Part shown: positions 55,629 through 64,000 of the stretch, one piece after another | Layout of the letters: each line of letters starts with the position of its first letter | Position numbering within the stretch: the first letter of the stretch is position 1 | NCBI GenBank assembly: GCA_046330395.1 | Contig: JAXLSS010000003.1 | Location: forward strand, 186,001 to 250,000 | Direction: 5' to 3' | Origin: Ga0077560 sp046330395 | GTDB taxonomy: Bacteria > Actinomycetota > Thermoleophilia > Miltoncostaeales > Miltoncostaeaceae | Length of the DNA stretch: 64,000 bases | Program-made: the position numbers and the translations under genes | Notes under the pieces: generated by a model | Seen by the model: only the letters and a program-made list of their open reading frames with translations | Told to the model about the DNA's origin: nothing | The model's database searches: none

Positions 55629-56402
55629 GCCTCGGACACGGGTGAAACCTCCATACGCGCCAGCCGGCCCGGCGGATGCGGGGTCAGCCCGTCGTCGATG
55701 CGGCGCAGGAAGCCCTCCACCAGCGCGGCCACCTCGCGGCCGCTCAGGGCGGCCATGTGGCCCGCGTCGGCCACCACGTGCAGCTCCGCGCCGGGGATGC
55801 CGCGGGCCAGCGTCGCGGCGGCCTCGGCGGGTAAGATCGTCATGCTCCCCACGACCACCAGGGTGGGCACGCGCACGCCCGGCAGCGCGGCCAGGCGGTC
55901 GGGACGCGATGCCAGCGCCCGCAGCGCGGAGGGTGAGCGACCCGGCGGTCTGGCGCGCCGCCATGTCCGCCAGCTGCGCCCCACACCCCGGCGTCGGCCC
56001 CGGGTGCCACCAGGCGTGGCAGGAAGTCGGCGCGGGTACCTCGGGCCCTCCTGCGCGATGCGCTCGATGGCGGCCGCCCGTGCCGACGCGCGCAGCATCG
56101 TCATCGGCCTCCGCCCGGGTGTCGGCCAGCACCAGCGCCAAGGGCACTCCGGGTGCTCGGCAGCCACCGGCAGCGCGATGTACCCCGCCCATCGGCAGGC
56201 CCATCGGGGCCGCCGTTTGTGGGCGACCACTCCCGGATGTCCGCCGCCACCCGGGCGGCCATCCCGGGGACGGTCCACTCATCGTGTGGCACCTGCGGGC
56301 ACAGCACCGGCCGGTGCGCGGACAGGTGCGCCCGCATGGGCTCCCAGTAGCCCGCGTCGGTTGGATAGGGGTGCAACAGCACCAGCGGCGTGGGGTGCTC
56401 AC
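55625..56402 (-). CDS. Alpha/beta-hydrolase-fold protein (frameshifted)
   Basis: About 259 codons from GTG 56402, with indels near 56385, 56215, 56180, 56100, 56040, 55980 and 55930. Readable blocks: LVLLHPYPTDAGYWEPMRAH, RPVLCPQVPHDEWT, ADIREWSPTN, GLPMGGYIALPVAAEHPE, VLADTRAEAD, VRVPTLVVVGSMTILPAEAA, GIPGAELHVVADAGHMAALS, VAALVEGFLRRI. This is the standard hydrolase order, but the elbow reads GLPMGG where GLSMGG is expected and the acid (usually GxxD) reads GSMT; base errors are possible in such a damaged stretch. Its stop overlaps the promoter of the next gene. Confidence 0.65.
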
Positions 56403-56452
56403 GCGGCCAGCCCTACCCCGGGGTGCATGCGGCGTCGCGGCCTGCGGGCCGG

Positions 56453-56458
56453 TACGGT
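56453..56458 (+). promoter_or_regulatory. Candidate -10 element (TACGGT) for leaderless gene at 56465
   Basis: TACGGT ends 6 nt before ATG 56465, matching the leaderless geometry of the sites at 10721 and 23242. Confidence 0.4.
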
Positions 56459-56464
56459 TGGGGC

Positions 56465-57348
56465 ATGAGCGGCATGGGCGTGAAGGCGCACCGGCGCATC
56501 GAGGCCAGACCACCCTGGGCGGTCTGGTGCCGTCGTCGGCGGTCACGCGCAGCGAGGGCGGCCCTGGTGGCGGCCCTGGCCGTGGAGCACCACGCCGAGG
56601 GCGCCGCACTGCCGCTGCTGGTGCTGTCGATGACCCCCGGGATGCTGGCCTGGGACCCGAGCAGGGCCTGGCGGTGACCGACGACGCCGGCACCGAGTAC
56701 CGGGTCACCACGCTGTCCGAGCAGGCCGGCCTGGGCTCGCTGCAGGTGACGGCCTGGCTGGAACCCGCGGTGCCCGTGGAGGTGCGTGACCTGCACCTGC
56801 GCATCACCGGCCTTGTGCGCGTGTCGTCGCCCCGCGGCGGCCTCGGCATCCCCCGCCCCCTGCAGGGCGGGGAGTGGCGCCTGGACGTCCCGCTGCGCCC
56901 GCAGCGCACCGCCGCCGCCCCGCCGCCCCAGCCGCCCGCCACCCGCCTGATGCCCAGCACCCCCCGCGTGCCGGCGCGGGCGCTCACCGGGTTCCTTGGG
57001 CTGGTGCCGGTGGGTCAGGCGCGGCTCACCACGGACGGCGCCGTGTGCCTGTGGTGCCTCGAGCGGTACACCGACCGCACCGTCCTCACCCTCGGAGTGC
57101 TGCGGGGCGGCGACAGCGAGGGCGTGGAGGGACAGGTGCGCGTGTGGGACGACCGGGGCGGCAGCTACGGGGCCTCGCTGCTGCACGAGACCTCCCGCGA
57201 CGGCTGGACCGAGTGCAGCGTCGAGCTGGTGCCCGCCCTGGATCCGGCGGCGCGCGCGCTGGGTGTGCGGCTGTCGGGACTCGACCCCGGGGGGACGCTG
57301 CAGGGCCCGTTCGTGTTCGGGGTGCAGTTGCCCGAGGCGGGTGCGTGA
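56465..57348 (+). CDS. Hypothetical protein of about 290 residues (frameshifted)
   Basis: ATG 56465 (MSGMGVKAHRRIEA). Indels before 56680 scatter the first 70 codons over three frames (TTLGGLVPSSAVTRSEGG, AALAVEHHAEGAALPLLVLS). From about 56640 the frame is clean: GLAVTDDAGTEYRVTTLSEQ, LQVTAWLEPAVPVEVRDLHL, a Pro-rich linker, then a beta-rich half (VPVGQARLTTDGAVCLWCLE, YTDRTVLTLGVLRGGDSEG, RVWDDRGGSYGASLLHET). No signal peptide visible. Unrecognised. Stop overlaps the next start. Confidence 0.65.
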
Positions 57349-58094
57349 CCGACGCGGTCCCGCTGGTGTGGGTGGTGCTCCCCACCTACGACGAGGCGGC
57401 CAACGTGGAGCGCATGCTGACGACCCTGCTGGAGGTGTTCGACGGCAACGGCATCGACGGGCGGGTGCTGGTGGTGGACGACGGATCCCCCGACGGCACT
57501 GCCGACCTGGCCGCGGCGGTGGGTCTCCGGGATGTGCGCGTGGGGGTGCTGCGCCGCACGGCCAAGGAGGGCATCGGCCCGGCGTACCGCGCCGGCTTCC
57601 GCGAGGCGCTCGCGGCCGGCGCCGACCGCATCGTGGAGATGGACTGCGACTTCTCCCACGACCCCGCGGCCCTGCCCGGCCTGATCGCCGCCGCCGACCA
57701 CGCCGACCTGGTGATCGGCAGCCGCTACACCGCGGGGGGCGGCGTGACCCATTGGGGGCTCACGCGCCGGCTGGTGAGCCGGCTGGGCTGCCTGTACGCC
57801 CGCGTCATCCTGGGCGTGCCGGTGGCCGACCTCACGGGCGGCTTCAAGTGCTTCCGCCGCGAGGTGCTCGAGGCCATCCCGATGCAGGACATCAGCGCCG
57901 CCGGCTACGGCTTCCAGGTGGAGATGACCTACCGGGCCATCCGCCTGGGGTTCCGCGTGGTGGAGGTGCCCATCACCTTCACCGAGCGCACGCTGGGGGA
58001 GTCGAAGATGAACCGCGGCATCGTGCTGGAGGCCATGCGCCTGGTGCCCCGCCTGCGGCTGCGGCTGGGGCTACCCGGTCGGCGCGGCCGCTAG
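57345..58094 (+). CDS. Polyprenol-phosphate mannosyltransferase-like GT2 (Ppm1/DPM1 type)
   Basis: 249 residues, intact; GTG 57345 overlaps the previous stop (GTGA). Motifs: WVVLPTYDEAANVERMLTTL, VLVVDDGSPDGTADLAA, GIGPAYRAGFREALAAGADR, EMDCDFSHDPAALPGL (DxD-like), IGSRYTAGGGVTHWGLTRRL, LTGGFKCFRREVLEAIPM, GYGFQVEMTYRAIRLGFRVV, PITFTERTLGESKM. This matches actinobacterial polyprenol monophosphomannose synthases, which supply the lipid-linked mannose donor for GT-C enzymes. Overlaps the convergent ligase gene by 24 bp. Confidence 0.92.
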   Translation: MTDAVPLVWVVLPTYDEAANVERMLTTLLEVFDGNGIDGRVLVVDDGSPDGTADLAAAVGLRDVRVGVLRRTAKEGIGPAYRAGFREALAAGADRIVEMDCDFSHDPAALPGLIAAADHADLVIGSRYTAGGGVTHWGLTRRLVSRLGCLYARVILGVPVADLTGGFKCFRREVLEAIPMQDISAAGYGFQVEMTYRAIRLGFRVVEVPITFTERTLGESKMNRGIVLEAMRLVPRLRLRLGLPGRRGR

Positions 58095-59934
58095 CGCGGC
58101 GGCCGCGTCGGCGGCCTGCGGGTCGAGCCGCTGCACCCGCTGCCATGCCAGACGCGCCGCGGGCGTGTCGCCCAGCAGGCTCGCCAGCTGCCGCCACGCC
58201 TCGGCGTTGTCGGGCTGACTCCGGGTGGCCTGTCGCATGGTCTCGGTGGCCGCGGCACGGCGCCCCCCGGCGTTCAGCGCCAGCGCCCGCTGGGTGTAGG
58301 GCCCGAGCGCCAGCGGATCGAGCCGGTGCGCCCGGTTGGCCAGCCGCAGGGCGTGGGGCAGGTCGCCCGCCGTGCGGGCGGACTCCGAATCGGATGCCAC
58401 CCGCGTCGACCGCCACGGCAGGTACGCACCGCCCACGGCCAGCACGGCCACGGCGGCGAGCGCCCCCGCCAGCACGGCGTCGCGGCCGTTGCCGAGGCGG
58501 CGCCGCGGCGCGCCGGCGGCGGCCACGGTGCCCACCAGCATGCCCACGGCCGCCATCACGGGCAGGCCGGACGCGGGCCACGAGAGGGTCCAGTCGGTCT
58601 GCACCTGCACGCCGGCGGCGGCCAGCAGCGCGGTGACCCCCACGGGCATGCGCCGGCGCAACCGCAGCAGCGCCCACACCGCCGCGGCCCACACCGCCAG
58701 CGTCCCGGCCAGGCCCGCCAGGCCGAGGTCGGACAGGGGGCCCAGGAAGGCCTGGTGCGGGTCCAGCGCGCTGAGGTCGCGGCGGCCGTCGGTGCGCCAC
58801 CTCGCCTGCACCGCCGGGAACGACCCGGCGCCGTTGCCCACCAGCGGGTGCGCGCGCCAGCCGTCGATGGCCTGGCACCACCATGCGCCGCGCTGGTTGG
58901 GATCGATGTTCTCGAAGCGGCCCGGCCCGTTGCCCACGGCCGACGCCCCGCACGAGGTGATCGCGCCGCGGCCCGCGAACACGGCCAGGAACGGCGAGAC
59001 CGCCAGCAGCACCGCCACCACGCCCACCACCAGCCGGGGGCGTGACCGGGCCGGGACGTGCGGCGCGAGGGCGTGGGCCGACGGCAGCAGGGCCACCGCC
59101 CCGAACATCCCCGCCCCCAGCAGGCAGGCGAAGATCACGCCGGGCACGGCCCGGGCCGCGCTGTCGCTGTGGTCGGCGGACAGCGGCCCGCTGAGCAGCG
59201 AGTAGGCCACCGCCGGTGCCGCGCACACCAGCGCGCATCCCAGCGCCGCCGCGGCGCGCCGGGCACCCGGCATGAGGGCCAGCGTGATGCAGGCGGCCAG
59301 CCCGGCCGCCACCACGCCGGGCAGGACAGCGTCCAGCGTCACGGCCGCCACCAGCGCGGTGAGCCACCCCACCGACGGGGCCTGTGTGGGCCATCGGTTC
59401 CACCGGGCGGCCGAGGCGCCCAGGCACGGCGGCGGCCAGCGCCAGCGCGCCGGAGTACTTCACCGGGTCCGGTCAGCCGAGGCGGTTCCGGGCCGTCGGC
59501 ACCCGCCCGGGCGCGGCACCGCGTGCACCACCAGCGCAGCGCCCACCGGCAGCACCGCGGCGGCGGAGATCACGGCCAGGCACGCCAGGCGGCGCCCGGC
59601 AGCGCCACGGCACCCGCGCAGCCCGGCCACCAGGATGGCCTCGCGATTGGCCGCGCTCCAGGCGCGGCCAGGTCCACCGCCCATCAACGCTCGGTAACAG
59701 CACCACCAGCACCGCGCCGCCCATAACGCCAAGCCCGCCGAGCCCGCGTATGTAGGTGCACCTGGGCCGCCATGGCCAGGGGTGCCCCCACCGCCAGGCC
59801 CAGCATGGCCAATGGGGCGGACCCGGCAGCGTGCGGTCCATGCCTCCGCCCATGGTGGCCACCACCGCCCACAGCACCACGGCCGCGGCCTCACGAACCT
59901 GGCGGTTGTGGGCCTCCCGCAGCGCGGCTACCAT
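58071..59934 (-). CDS. O-antigen-ligase-like membrane protein with TPR tail (frameshifted)
   Basis: About 620 codons from ATG 59934; a GTG at 59973 is also possible. The last 433 codons are intact: helices (LTALVAAVTLDAVLPGVVAA, VPGVIFACLLGAGMFGAVAL), the Wzy_C/ligase loop with PNQRGAWWCQAIDGWRAHPL, VGNGAGSFPAVQARW and DPHQAFLGPLSDLGLAGLAG, then a C-terminal TPR-like part (ALRLANRAHRLDPLALGPYT, ATRSQPDNAEAWRQLASLLG). Upstream, indels near 59410, 59470, 59700 and 59800 separate several helices (AAAVVLWAVVATM, ACLAVISAAAVLPVGAALVV). Joins or polymerises glycans at the outer membrane face. Confidence 0.78.
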
Positions 59935-59979
59935 CCGCGGCGCCCGGTGGTGCCCTCCGCTGTCCAAACTCACCTGGTG

Positions 59980-60393
59980 GTGCCTGCGCTGGGACGCCGC
60001 ATCGGAGTGATCGTAGCGATCCCGTGCTGGCCCTCGGTGCCTCCCCGGCGGCATCCGCGGTTCGCGCCGACGGTGTTGCGGCGTACGAGGACTACCAAGG
60101 ACAGCAACGGTGTGATCGACCGCTGCTGTTCCCGGATGCCGCCTTCGCCGCCGCCAAGCTGCTGGCGCACGACGACCAGCTCAACTACGGCGCGGCCCTG
60201 GACTACATCATCACCGAGAAGCAGGTGCAGTGTCAGCGTCGGGGGCGTACTGGGCGCAGCGCTGGACACAGGCGAGCCGGCAGGGCCGGCCCGGTGGCGT
60301 ATCGCCGTGGGCGCGGCGGCGGTGGCGGTGGGCGCGGGCGGCGGCGTGGCGTGGTCACGGCGCAGGAACCCGCGCACGGACGAGGGCCGCTGA
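59980..60393 (+). CDS. Small secreted, C-terminally anchored protein (frameshifted)
   Basis: About 138 codons from GTG 59980. With one indel near 60022 the N-terminus is a signal peptide (GRRIGVIVAI, VLALGASPAASA), then VRADGVAAYEDYQGQQRCDR, FPDAAFAAAKLLAHDDQLNY, GAALDYIITEKQVQ. A second indel near 60235 leads to a C-terminal membrane helix (WRIAVGAAAVAVGAGGGVAW) with a basic end. The stop shares a base with the signal peptidase start (TGATG). Unknown function; possibly processed or partnered by the adjacent peptidases. Confidence 0.6.
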   Translation: MPALGRRIGVIVAIPCWPSVPPRRHPRFAPTVLRRTRTTKDSNGVIDRCCSRMPPSPPPSCWRTTTSSTTARPWTTSSPRSRCSVSVGGVLGAALDTGEPAGPARWRIAVGAAAVAVGAGGGVAWSRRRNPRTDEGR

Positions 60394-60962
60394 TGCGCCG
60401 CGCCGTCCACGACGCCATCCTCCCCGGGCTCAGCGCCATCGCCCTGGCGTTCATGGTGCAGGCATCGGTGGCCAAGCCGTACGAGATCCCGTCGCCCTCG
60501 ATGGTGCCCACCATCAAGGAGAACGACCGGATCATCGCCAACCGGCTGATCTACCGGTTCCGCGCCATCCACCGCGGCGACATCATCGTGTTCAACCCCC
60601 CGGCCTCGGCCATCGCGGAATGCCGGCCCACCAAGGGCGTGCCGTTCGTCAAGCGGGTCATCGGGATCCCCGGCGACAAGATCGTGATCGAGCCGTACCG
60701 GGTGCTGGTCAACGGGAAGCCGTTCGTGGTGAAGAACGCGGTCATGCCCAACCACGCGCCGGGCAGGCCACCCAGAGCTTCCCCGTGGTGCCGCCGAGGC
60801 CTCTTCGTGATGGGCGACAACCGGCCCGTCGCATGCGGCTCGCGCAGTGGCAGGAGCAGTCCGCCCGACCGGCAGAACGACCCGTTCGTGGCCACCAAGG
60901 ACGTCATCGGCCAGGCCCTGGTGCGCTACTGGCCGCCCACGCGGTGGGCCTTCCTGGACTAG
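60393..60962 (+). CDS. lepB: Signal peptidase I, first copy
   Basis: 189 codons. Single N-terminal helix (ILPGLSAIALAFMVQASVA), catalytic Ser in EIPSPSMVPTIKENDRIIAN, catalytic Lys in VPFVKRVIGIPGDKIVI, and box E GLFVMGDNRPVA. Near 60770-60850 the residues between (GRPPRASPWCRR) and after box E (SRSGRSSPPD) look out of frame, so compensating indels are likely; SCDSR of box E is lost. Cleaves signal peptides at the outer membrane face. Followed two bases later by a second copy. Confidence 0.85.
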   Translation: MRRAVHDAILPGLSAIALAFMVQASVAKPYEIPSPSMVPTIKENDRIIANRLIYRFRAIHRGDIIVFNPPASAIAECRPTKGVPFVKRVIGIPGDKIVIEPYRVLVNGKPFVVKNAVMPNHAPGRPPRASPWCRRGLFVMGDNRPVACGSRSGRSSPPDRQNDPFVATKDVIGQALVRYWPPTRWAFLD

Positions 60963-60964
60963 GG

Positions 60965-61514
60965 GTGCGCGGCCTCCTGCGTGGGCCCCATGCTGCTGGT
61001 GGCCTGGCGGCGTGCGCCTTCCTCATCCAGGCGGCGGTGGCGAAGCCGTACGAGATCCCACCGAGTCGATGGTGCCCACCATCCAGACCCCGACAGGATC
61101 ATCGCCAACCGGCTGATCTACCGGTTCCGCGCAATCCACCGCGGGGACATCATCGTGTTCGCCCCCACCTCGGCCATCGCCACCTGCGCGCCACCCCCGG
61201 TGCCCTTCGTGAAGCGTGTCATCGGCGTGGCCGGCGACCAGGTGGTGGTGCGGGCAGCCCGCGCATTCGTCAACGGCCGCGAGATGGTGGTGCCCGGCGC
61301 CGACCGCCCGGTACGAGATCACCTTCCGGCGGTGCCGTCGGGTACCTGCTGGTGCTGGGCGACAACCGCAACGTGTCCTGCGACTCCCCTGTGGGGCAGG
61401 AACCCGACGAGGCGCCCGCCGTGGCCGCTTCGCCGCCGTGGGGAAGGGACGTCATCGGCCAGGCGGAGGTATTCCAGCATCTGGCCGCCCAATCTGTTCT
61501 CGTTCCTCGACTGA
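60965..61514 (+). CDS. lepB: Signal peptidase I, second copy (frameshifted)
   Basis: About 183 codons from GTG 60965. Helix (GGLAACAFLIQAAVAKPYEI), then shifts near 61060 and 61095. ESMVPTI (catalytic Ser), DRIIANRLIYRFRAIHRGDI, FVKRVIGVAGDQVVVRAARA (catalytic Lys), then after shifts near 61310 GYLLVLGDNRNVSCDSPVGQ (box E), DVIGQAEV and the end NLFSFLD. RIIANRLIYRFRAIHRGDII is identical to the first copy, showing a recent tandem duplication. Stop shares a base with the GNAT start (TGATG). Confidence 0.8.
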
Positions 61515-61972
61515 TGGGCATCCGCGTCCCGGATCCGCCGCTGCTGGAGGGCGACCTGCTGCTGCGGCCCCGAAGACCCGGGGACGTGGAGTGGATCGTG
61601 CGGGGGTGCACCGACCCCGAGGTGCCCCGCTGGAACACCATCCTCCCCGTACGGCCAAACGCCCGGTCGTTCATCGCCGACCGCGAGGTGGACTGGCGGC
61701 AGGGCACCGCGGCCACCTTCGCGATCCTGCGGGACGGGGAGGGCGCGGGCATGGTGGAGCTGCGCCGCCGCGGAGCGGGCGGAGGTGGGCTACTGGGTGG
61801 GCTCCTGGGCCCGCCGGCGGGGTGTGGCCACGCGCGCCGCGCATGGTGCTGCGTCACATGCCCGGGCCGAGTGGGGCATCACCGACGTCAGGCTCACCAC
61901 GCTGCGGACAACCACGCCTCCCGGGGCGGCCGCCGCCCTCGGGTTCGCGTGCGGGTCGAGGTGCTGAGCTGA
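61514..61972 (+). CDS. GNAT acetyltransferase, RimJ-like (frameshifted)
   Basis: About 152 codons. ATG 61514 (MGIRVPDPPLLEGDLLLRPR) then RPGDVEWIVRGCTDPEVPRW, FIADREVDWRQGTAATFAIL, GAGMVELRRR. Indels near 61780, 61850 and 61910: EVGYWVGSWARRRGVATRA (acetyl-CoA-binding R/QxxGxA region), RAEWGITDVRLTTL, AAALGF. The end is either 61967 or 61972 depending on the last shift. Acetylates a protein N-terminus or small molecule; substrate unknown. Confidence 0.75.
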   Translation: MGIRVPDPPLLEGDLLLRPRRPGDVEWIVRGCTDPEVPRWNTILPVRPNARSFIADREVDWRQGTAATFAILRDGEGAGMVELRRRGAGGGGLLGGLLGPPAGCGHARRAWCCVTCPGRVGHHRRQAHHAADNHASRGGRRPRVRVRVEVLS

Positions 61973-62031
61973 ACCAGCGCAGGGCCACCCGCGTGGTCGA
62001 TGTCTGGACCCTCACCGGACCCGTTCGGTGA

Positions 62032-62049
62032 TTCCTGCTCAAGCAGGAA
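62032..62049. terminator. Hairpin TTCCTGCT-CA-AGCAGGAA downstream of GNAT gene
   Basis: Eight perfect pairs around a two-base centre, followed by AAGTCG. In RNA the loop would open to four or more bases. Candidate terminator of the lepB operon, or an operator in front of nrdR. Confidence 0.4.
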
Positions 62050-62115
62050 AAGTCGTCGCGAGACTGGTTCGGCGGGTCTGTAACGGACGCAACTTTTGTA
62101 GAAGGATGCCCCCCC

Positions 62116-62139
62116 GGCACACCGAATGTAGCGTGTGCC
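62116..62139. promoter_or_regulatory. Candidate NrdR box 1 within a dyad
   Basis: GGCACAC, ten bases CGAATGTAGC, GTGTGCC: seven perfect pairs. The core ACAC...GTGT with AATGTAG recalls the NrdR-box palindrome, though the spacing is two bases longer than consensus. Confidence 0.4.
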
Positions 62140-62153
62140 GTGTGCGTCCCACC

Positions 62154-62169
62154 CCACATCTAGTTGCCG
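62154..62169. promoter_or_regulatory. Candidate NrdR box 2
   Basis: CCACATCTAGTTGCCG (complement contains CAACTAGATGTGG) resembles actinobacterial NrdR boxes. It is centred about 33 bases from box 1, close to the three-turn spacing of paired NrdR boxes, and ends four bases before nrdR. Confidence 0.4.
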
Positions 62170-62172
62170 CTG

Positions 62173-62805
62173 ATGATCTGCCCCTTTTGTGAACATCCCG
62201 ATCACCGCGTGGTGGAGTCCCGCGTCCCGGACAGCAAGGACGCCATCCGCCGCAGGCGCGAATGCCTGGGATGCGGCCGCCGTTTCACCACCTACGAGCG
62301 CGTTGAAGAGACGGCCGTCATGGTCATCAAGCGCTCGGGTGAGCGCGAGCCGTTCGACCGTGCCAAGTTGCTGGCGGGGCTGCAGCGTGCGTGCCACAAG
62401 CGCCCGGTGGCCACCGGGGCGCTGGAGGTGGCGGTGCGCGACATCGAAGCCGAGATCCGCAACCGGTTGCGCCACGAGGTGCGCGCCGCGGTGATCGGCG
62501 AGCTGGCCCTCCGCCGCCTCAAGGAGATCGACCAGGTGGCGTACGTGCGGTTCGCCTCGGTGTACCGGCAGTTCGCGGACGTCGAGGAGTTCGAGGAGGA
62601 GCTGGCACGGCTGGAACGTGAGCCCCCGCTGCCGCGGGGCACGGTACCATTGGACGAACACATGTTCGAATTGATCGACGACACGTCGGTTCCCGGCGGC
62701 CGGGCGCACCTGCGCGCGCTGCGGGGCGGACGCGACACTTCGGGGGTGCCCACCCTCGATTCCCCCACCGTCACCACCACTCGGGAGGTTCCAGATGGCG
62801 ACTGA
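62173..62805 (+). CDS. nrdR: Transcriptional repressor NrdR with C-terminal extension
   Basis: 210 residues from ATG 62173; an upstream TTG at 62164 is less likely because the family begins at the zinc ribbon. Zinc ribbon CPFCEHPDHRVVESRVPDSK with CLGCGRRFTTYERVEE, then the ATP-cone (VIKRSGEREPFDRAKLLAGL, VRDIEAEIRNRLRHEVRAAV, VAYVRFASVYRQFADVEEFE). The usual length is about 150-160; here about 55 extra residues follow (TVPLDEHMFELIDDTSVPGG and on). Represses ribonucleotide reductase genes when dATP is high. Its end overlaps nrdJ by 11 bases. Confidence 0.94.
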   Translation: MICPFCEHPDHRVVESRVPDSKDAIRRRRECLGCGRRFTTYERVEETAVMVIKRSGEREPFDRAKLLAGLQRACHKRPVATGALEVAVRDIEAEIRNRLRHEVRAAVIGELALRRLKEIDQVAYVRFASVYRQFADVEEFEEELARLEREPPLPRGTVPLDEHMFELIDDTSVPGGRAHLRALRGGRDTSGVPTLDSPTVTTTREVPDGD

Positions 62806-64000
62806 GGCTGTGGAGCACCGCGCCTCCCCGGCCGTCGAGCGACCGGCGGCACGGCTCGGCATCAAGCGGTACTTCACCAACCCCGGCACGCACCCCTACG
62901 ACGAGGTGGCCTGGGAACGCCGAAGCGCCAGCATCACCGGCGAGGGCGGCCAGAGCTTCTTCGAGCAGAACGACATCGAGGTGCCGAAGGCCTGGAGCCA
63001 GCTGGCCACCAACGTGGTGGCCTCCAAGTACTTCCGCGGCGCCATGGGGTCACCCGAGCGTGAGCACAGCGTGCGCCAGATCATCGACCGCGTGGTGAAG
63101 ACCATCCGCACGTGGGGTGAGGAGGAGGGCTACTTCGGCGAGGCCAACGAGGCCGACACGTTCGAGGCCGAGCTGATGCACCTGCTGGTCAACCAGAAGG
63201 TCGCCTTCAACTCGCCCGTGTGGTTCAACGTGGGCACGCGCGAGCAGCCGCAGTGCTCCGCCTGCTTCATCCTGTCGGTGGACGACACCATGGACTCCAT
63301 CCTGGCGTGGATCTCCAAGGAGGGGCGCATCTTCAAGGGCGGCTCCGGCTCCGGGGTCAACCTGTCGGCGCTGCGCTCCAGCCAGGAGCTGCTCTCGGGT
63401 GGCGGCACCGCCTCCGGCCCGGTCAGCTTCATGCGCGGGGCCGACGCCTGCGCCGGCGCCATCAAGAGCGGTGGCACCACACGGCGCGCCGCCAAGATGG
63501 TGGTGCTCAACTGCGACCACCCGGACGTCGTGGAGTTCGTCAACTGCAAGGCCGAGGAGGAGAAGAAGGCCTGGGCGCTCGGCGAGATGGGCTACGACAT
63601 GTCCATCAACGGTGAGGCCTGGCAGTCGATCCAGTTCCAGAACGCCAACAACTCGGTGCGCGTCACCGATGAGTTCATGTACGCGTCCGAGGCCAACGGC
63701 GACTGGCACCTGCGCGCCGTCACCACCGGCGAGACGCTGCGCACGCTGAAGGCCCGCGACCTGCTGCGCGACATCGCGGAGGCGGCGTGGGTGTGCGGCG
63801 ACCCCGGCATGCAGTACGACACCACCATCAACCGGTGGCACACCTGCCCCAACTCGGGCCGCATCAACGCGTCCAACCCGTGCAGCGAGTACATGCACGT
63901 GGACAACTCGGCCTGCAACCTGGCCTCGCTCAACCTCATGAAGTTCGTGGACGAGCGCGGCGACTTCCGGGTGGACGACTTCCGGCAGGCCATCGACATC
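62795..64000 (+). CDS. nrdJ: Adenosylcobalamin-dependent (class II) ribonucleotide reductase (3' end outside window)
   Basis: 402 codons visible from ATG 62795, which has GGGAGG 7-12 bases upstream. Motifs: KRYFTNPGTHPYDEVAWERR, VAFNSPVWFNVGTREQPQCS ACFILSVDD (first redox Cys), FKGGSGSGVNLSALRSSQEL, SGPVSFMRGADACAGAIKSG, RRAAKMVVLNCDHPDVVEF, and finger loop NPCSEYMHVDNSACNLASLN with the conserved Asn, Cys and Glu. Reduces ribonucleotides independently of oxygen using B12. Co-transcribed with and presumably repressed by nrdR. Confidence 0.95.
   Translation, partial: MATEAVEHRASPAVERPAARLGIKRYFTNPGTHPYDEVAWERRSASITGEGGQSFFEQNDIEVPKAWSQLATNVVASKYFRGAMGSPEREHSVRQIIDRVVKTIRTWGEEEGYFGEANEADTFEAELMHLLVNQKVAFNSPVWFNVGTREQPQCSACFILSVDDTMDSILAWISKEGRIFKGGSGSGVNLSALRSSQELLSGGGTASGPVSFMRGADACAGAIKSGGTTRRAAKMVVLNCDHPDVVEFVNCKAEEEKKAWALGEMGYDMSINGEAWQSIQFQNANNSVRVTDEFMYASEANGDWHLRAVTTGETLRTLKARDLLRDIAEAAWVCGDPGMQYDTTINRWHTCPNSGRINASNPCSEYMHVDNSACNLASLNLMKFVDERGDFRVDDFRQAIDI

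Noticed and set aside
55587..56468. Plus-strand ATG at 55587 with an excellent ribosome-binding sequence
   Set aside because: The frame soon becomes Arg/Pro/Ala-rich shadow of the minus-strand hydrolase; the AT-rich patch is better explained as promoter and leader of the gene at 55548.
61973..62172. Cobalamin riboswitch ahead of the B12-dependent reductase
   Set aside because: No B12-box-like conserved sequence, and the region is too short after accounting for the terminator and NrdR-box-like dyads; B12 is only the cofactor here.

Overview
The window is a strongly GC-rich, densely packed bacterial chromosome segment. Short or absent 5' leaders, many 1-4 bp stop/start overlaps, GTG/TTG starts, a type III glutamine synthetase beside a PucR-type regulator, Ig-like secreted proteins and a class II ribonucleotide reductase all point to Actinomycetota, perhaps a Thermoleophilia-like lineage. 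That placement is inference from gene content; no rRNA marker is present. I saw no tRNA, rRNA, CRISPR, insertion sequence or prophage.

From about 2.3 to 41 kb lies a very large surface-polysaccharide locus. It starts with rmd-gmd (GDP-D-rhamnose) facing an operon of large membrane protein, flippase, GT2, DUF2304, and an ABC-2 exporter (Wzm/Wzt type). The divergent operon at 10.7-21.7 kb encodes multi-domain GT2 enzymes, a three-step UDP-L-amino-deoxysugar module (CapE-like, RmlD-like, CapG-like) and a GT4. Then come more GT4/GT2 enzymes, a DUF2142 membrane protein, an orphan rmlC, and a minus-strand operon (28.2-36.7 kb) in which a sigma factor with a long C-terminal extension precedes a secreted Ig-like protein and four GT4 enzymes. 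A GGAAC-N16-CGTC element sits upstream of that sigma gene and suggests autoregulation. The initiating polyprenyl glycosylphosphotransferase lies at 37.9-39.4 kb, followed by a coiled-coil protein and a GT4. A polyprenol-phosphate hexose synthase and an O-antigen-ligase-like protein lie apart at 57-60 kb.

From 41 to 64 kb the content is mostly metabolic: two glutamine synthetases (type I and type III) with a divergent PucR regulator, pabB-pabC, a siroheme nitrite/sulfite reductase with a small partner gene, ribosomal protein L25/CTC, two alpha/beta-hydrolase-fold proteins that both lack the expected nucleophile serine, tandem signal peptidases, a GNAT acetyltransferase, and nrdR-nrdJ. A membrane-bound diguanylate cyclase (truncated by the window edge) and a small protein with a sorting-signal-like tail open the window.

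Many genes are broken by single-base indels, clustered at about 4.3-7.8, 10.7-11.8, 15.7, 24.5-25.3, 28.9-29.2, 33.6-37.8, 55.6-56.7 and 59.4-62.0 kb, while long stretches between are perfectly open. Conserved motifs continue in another frame across each break, so these are most easily read as consensus errors rather than gene decay. For such genes I give the outer limits of the reconstructed gene.
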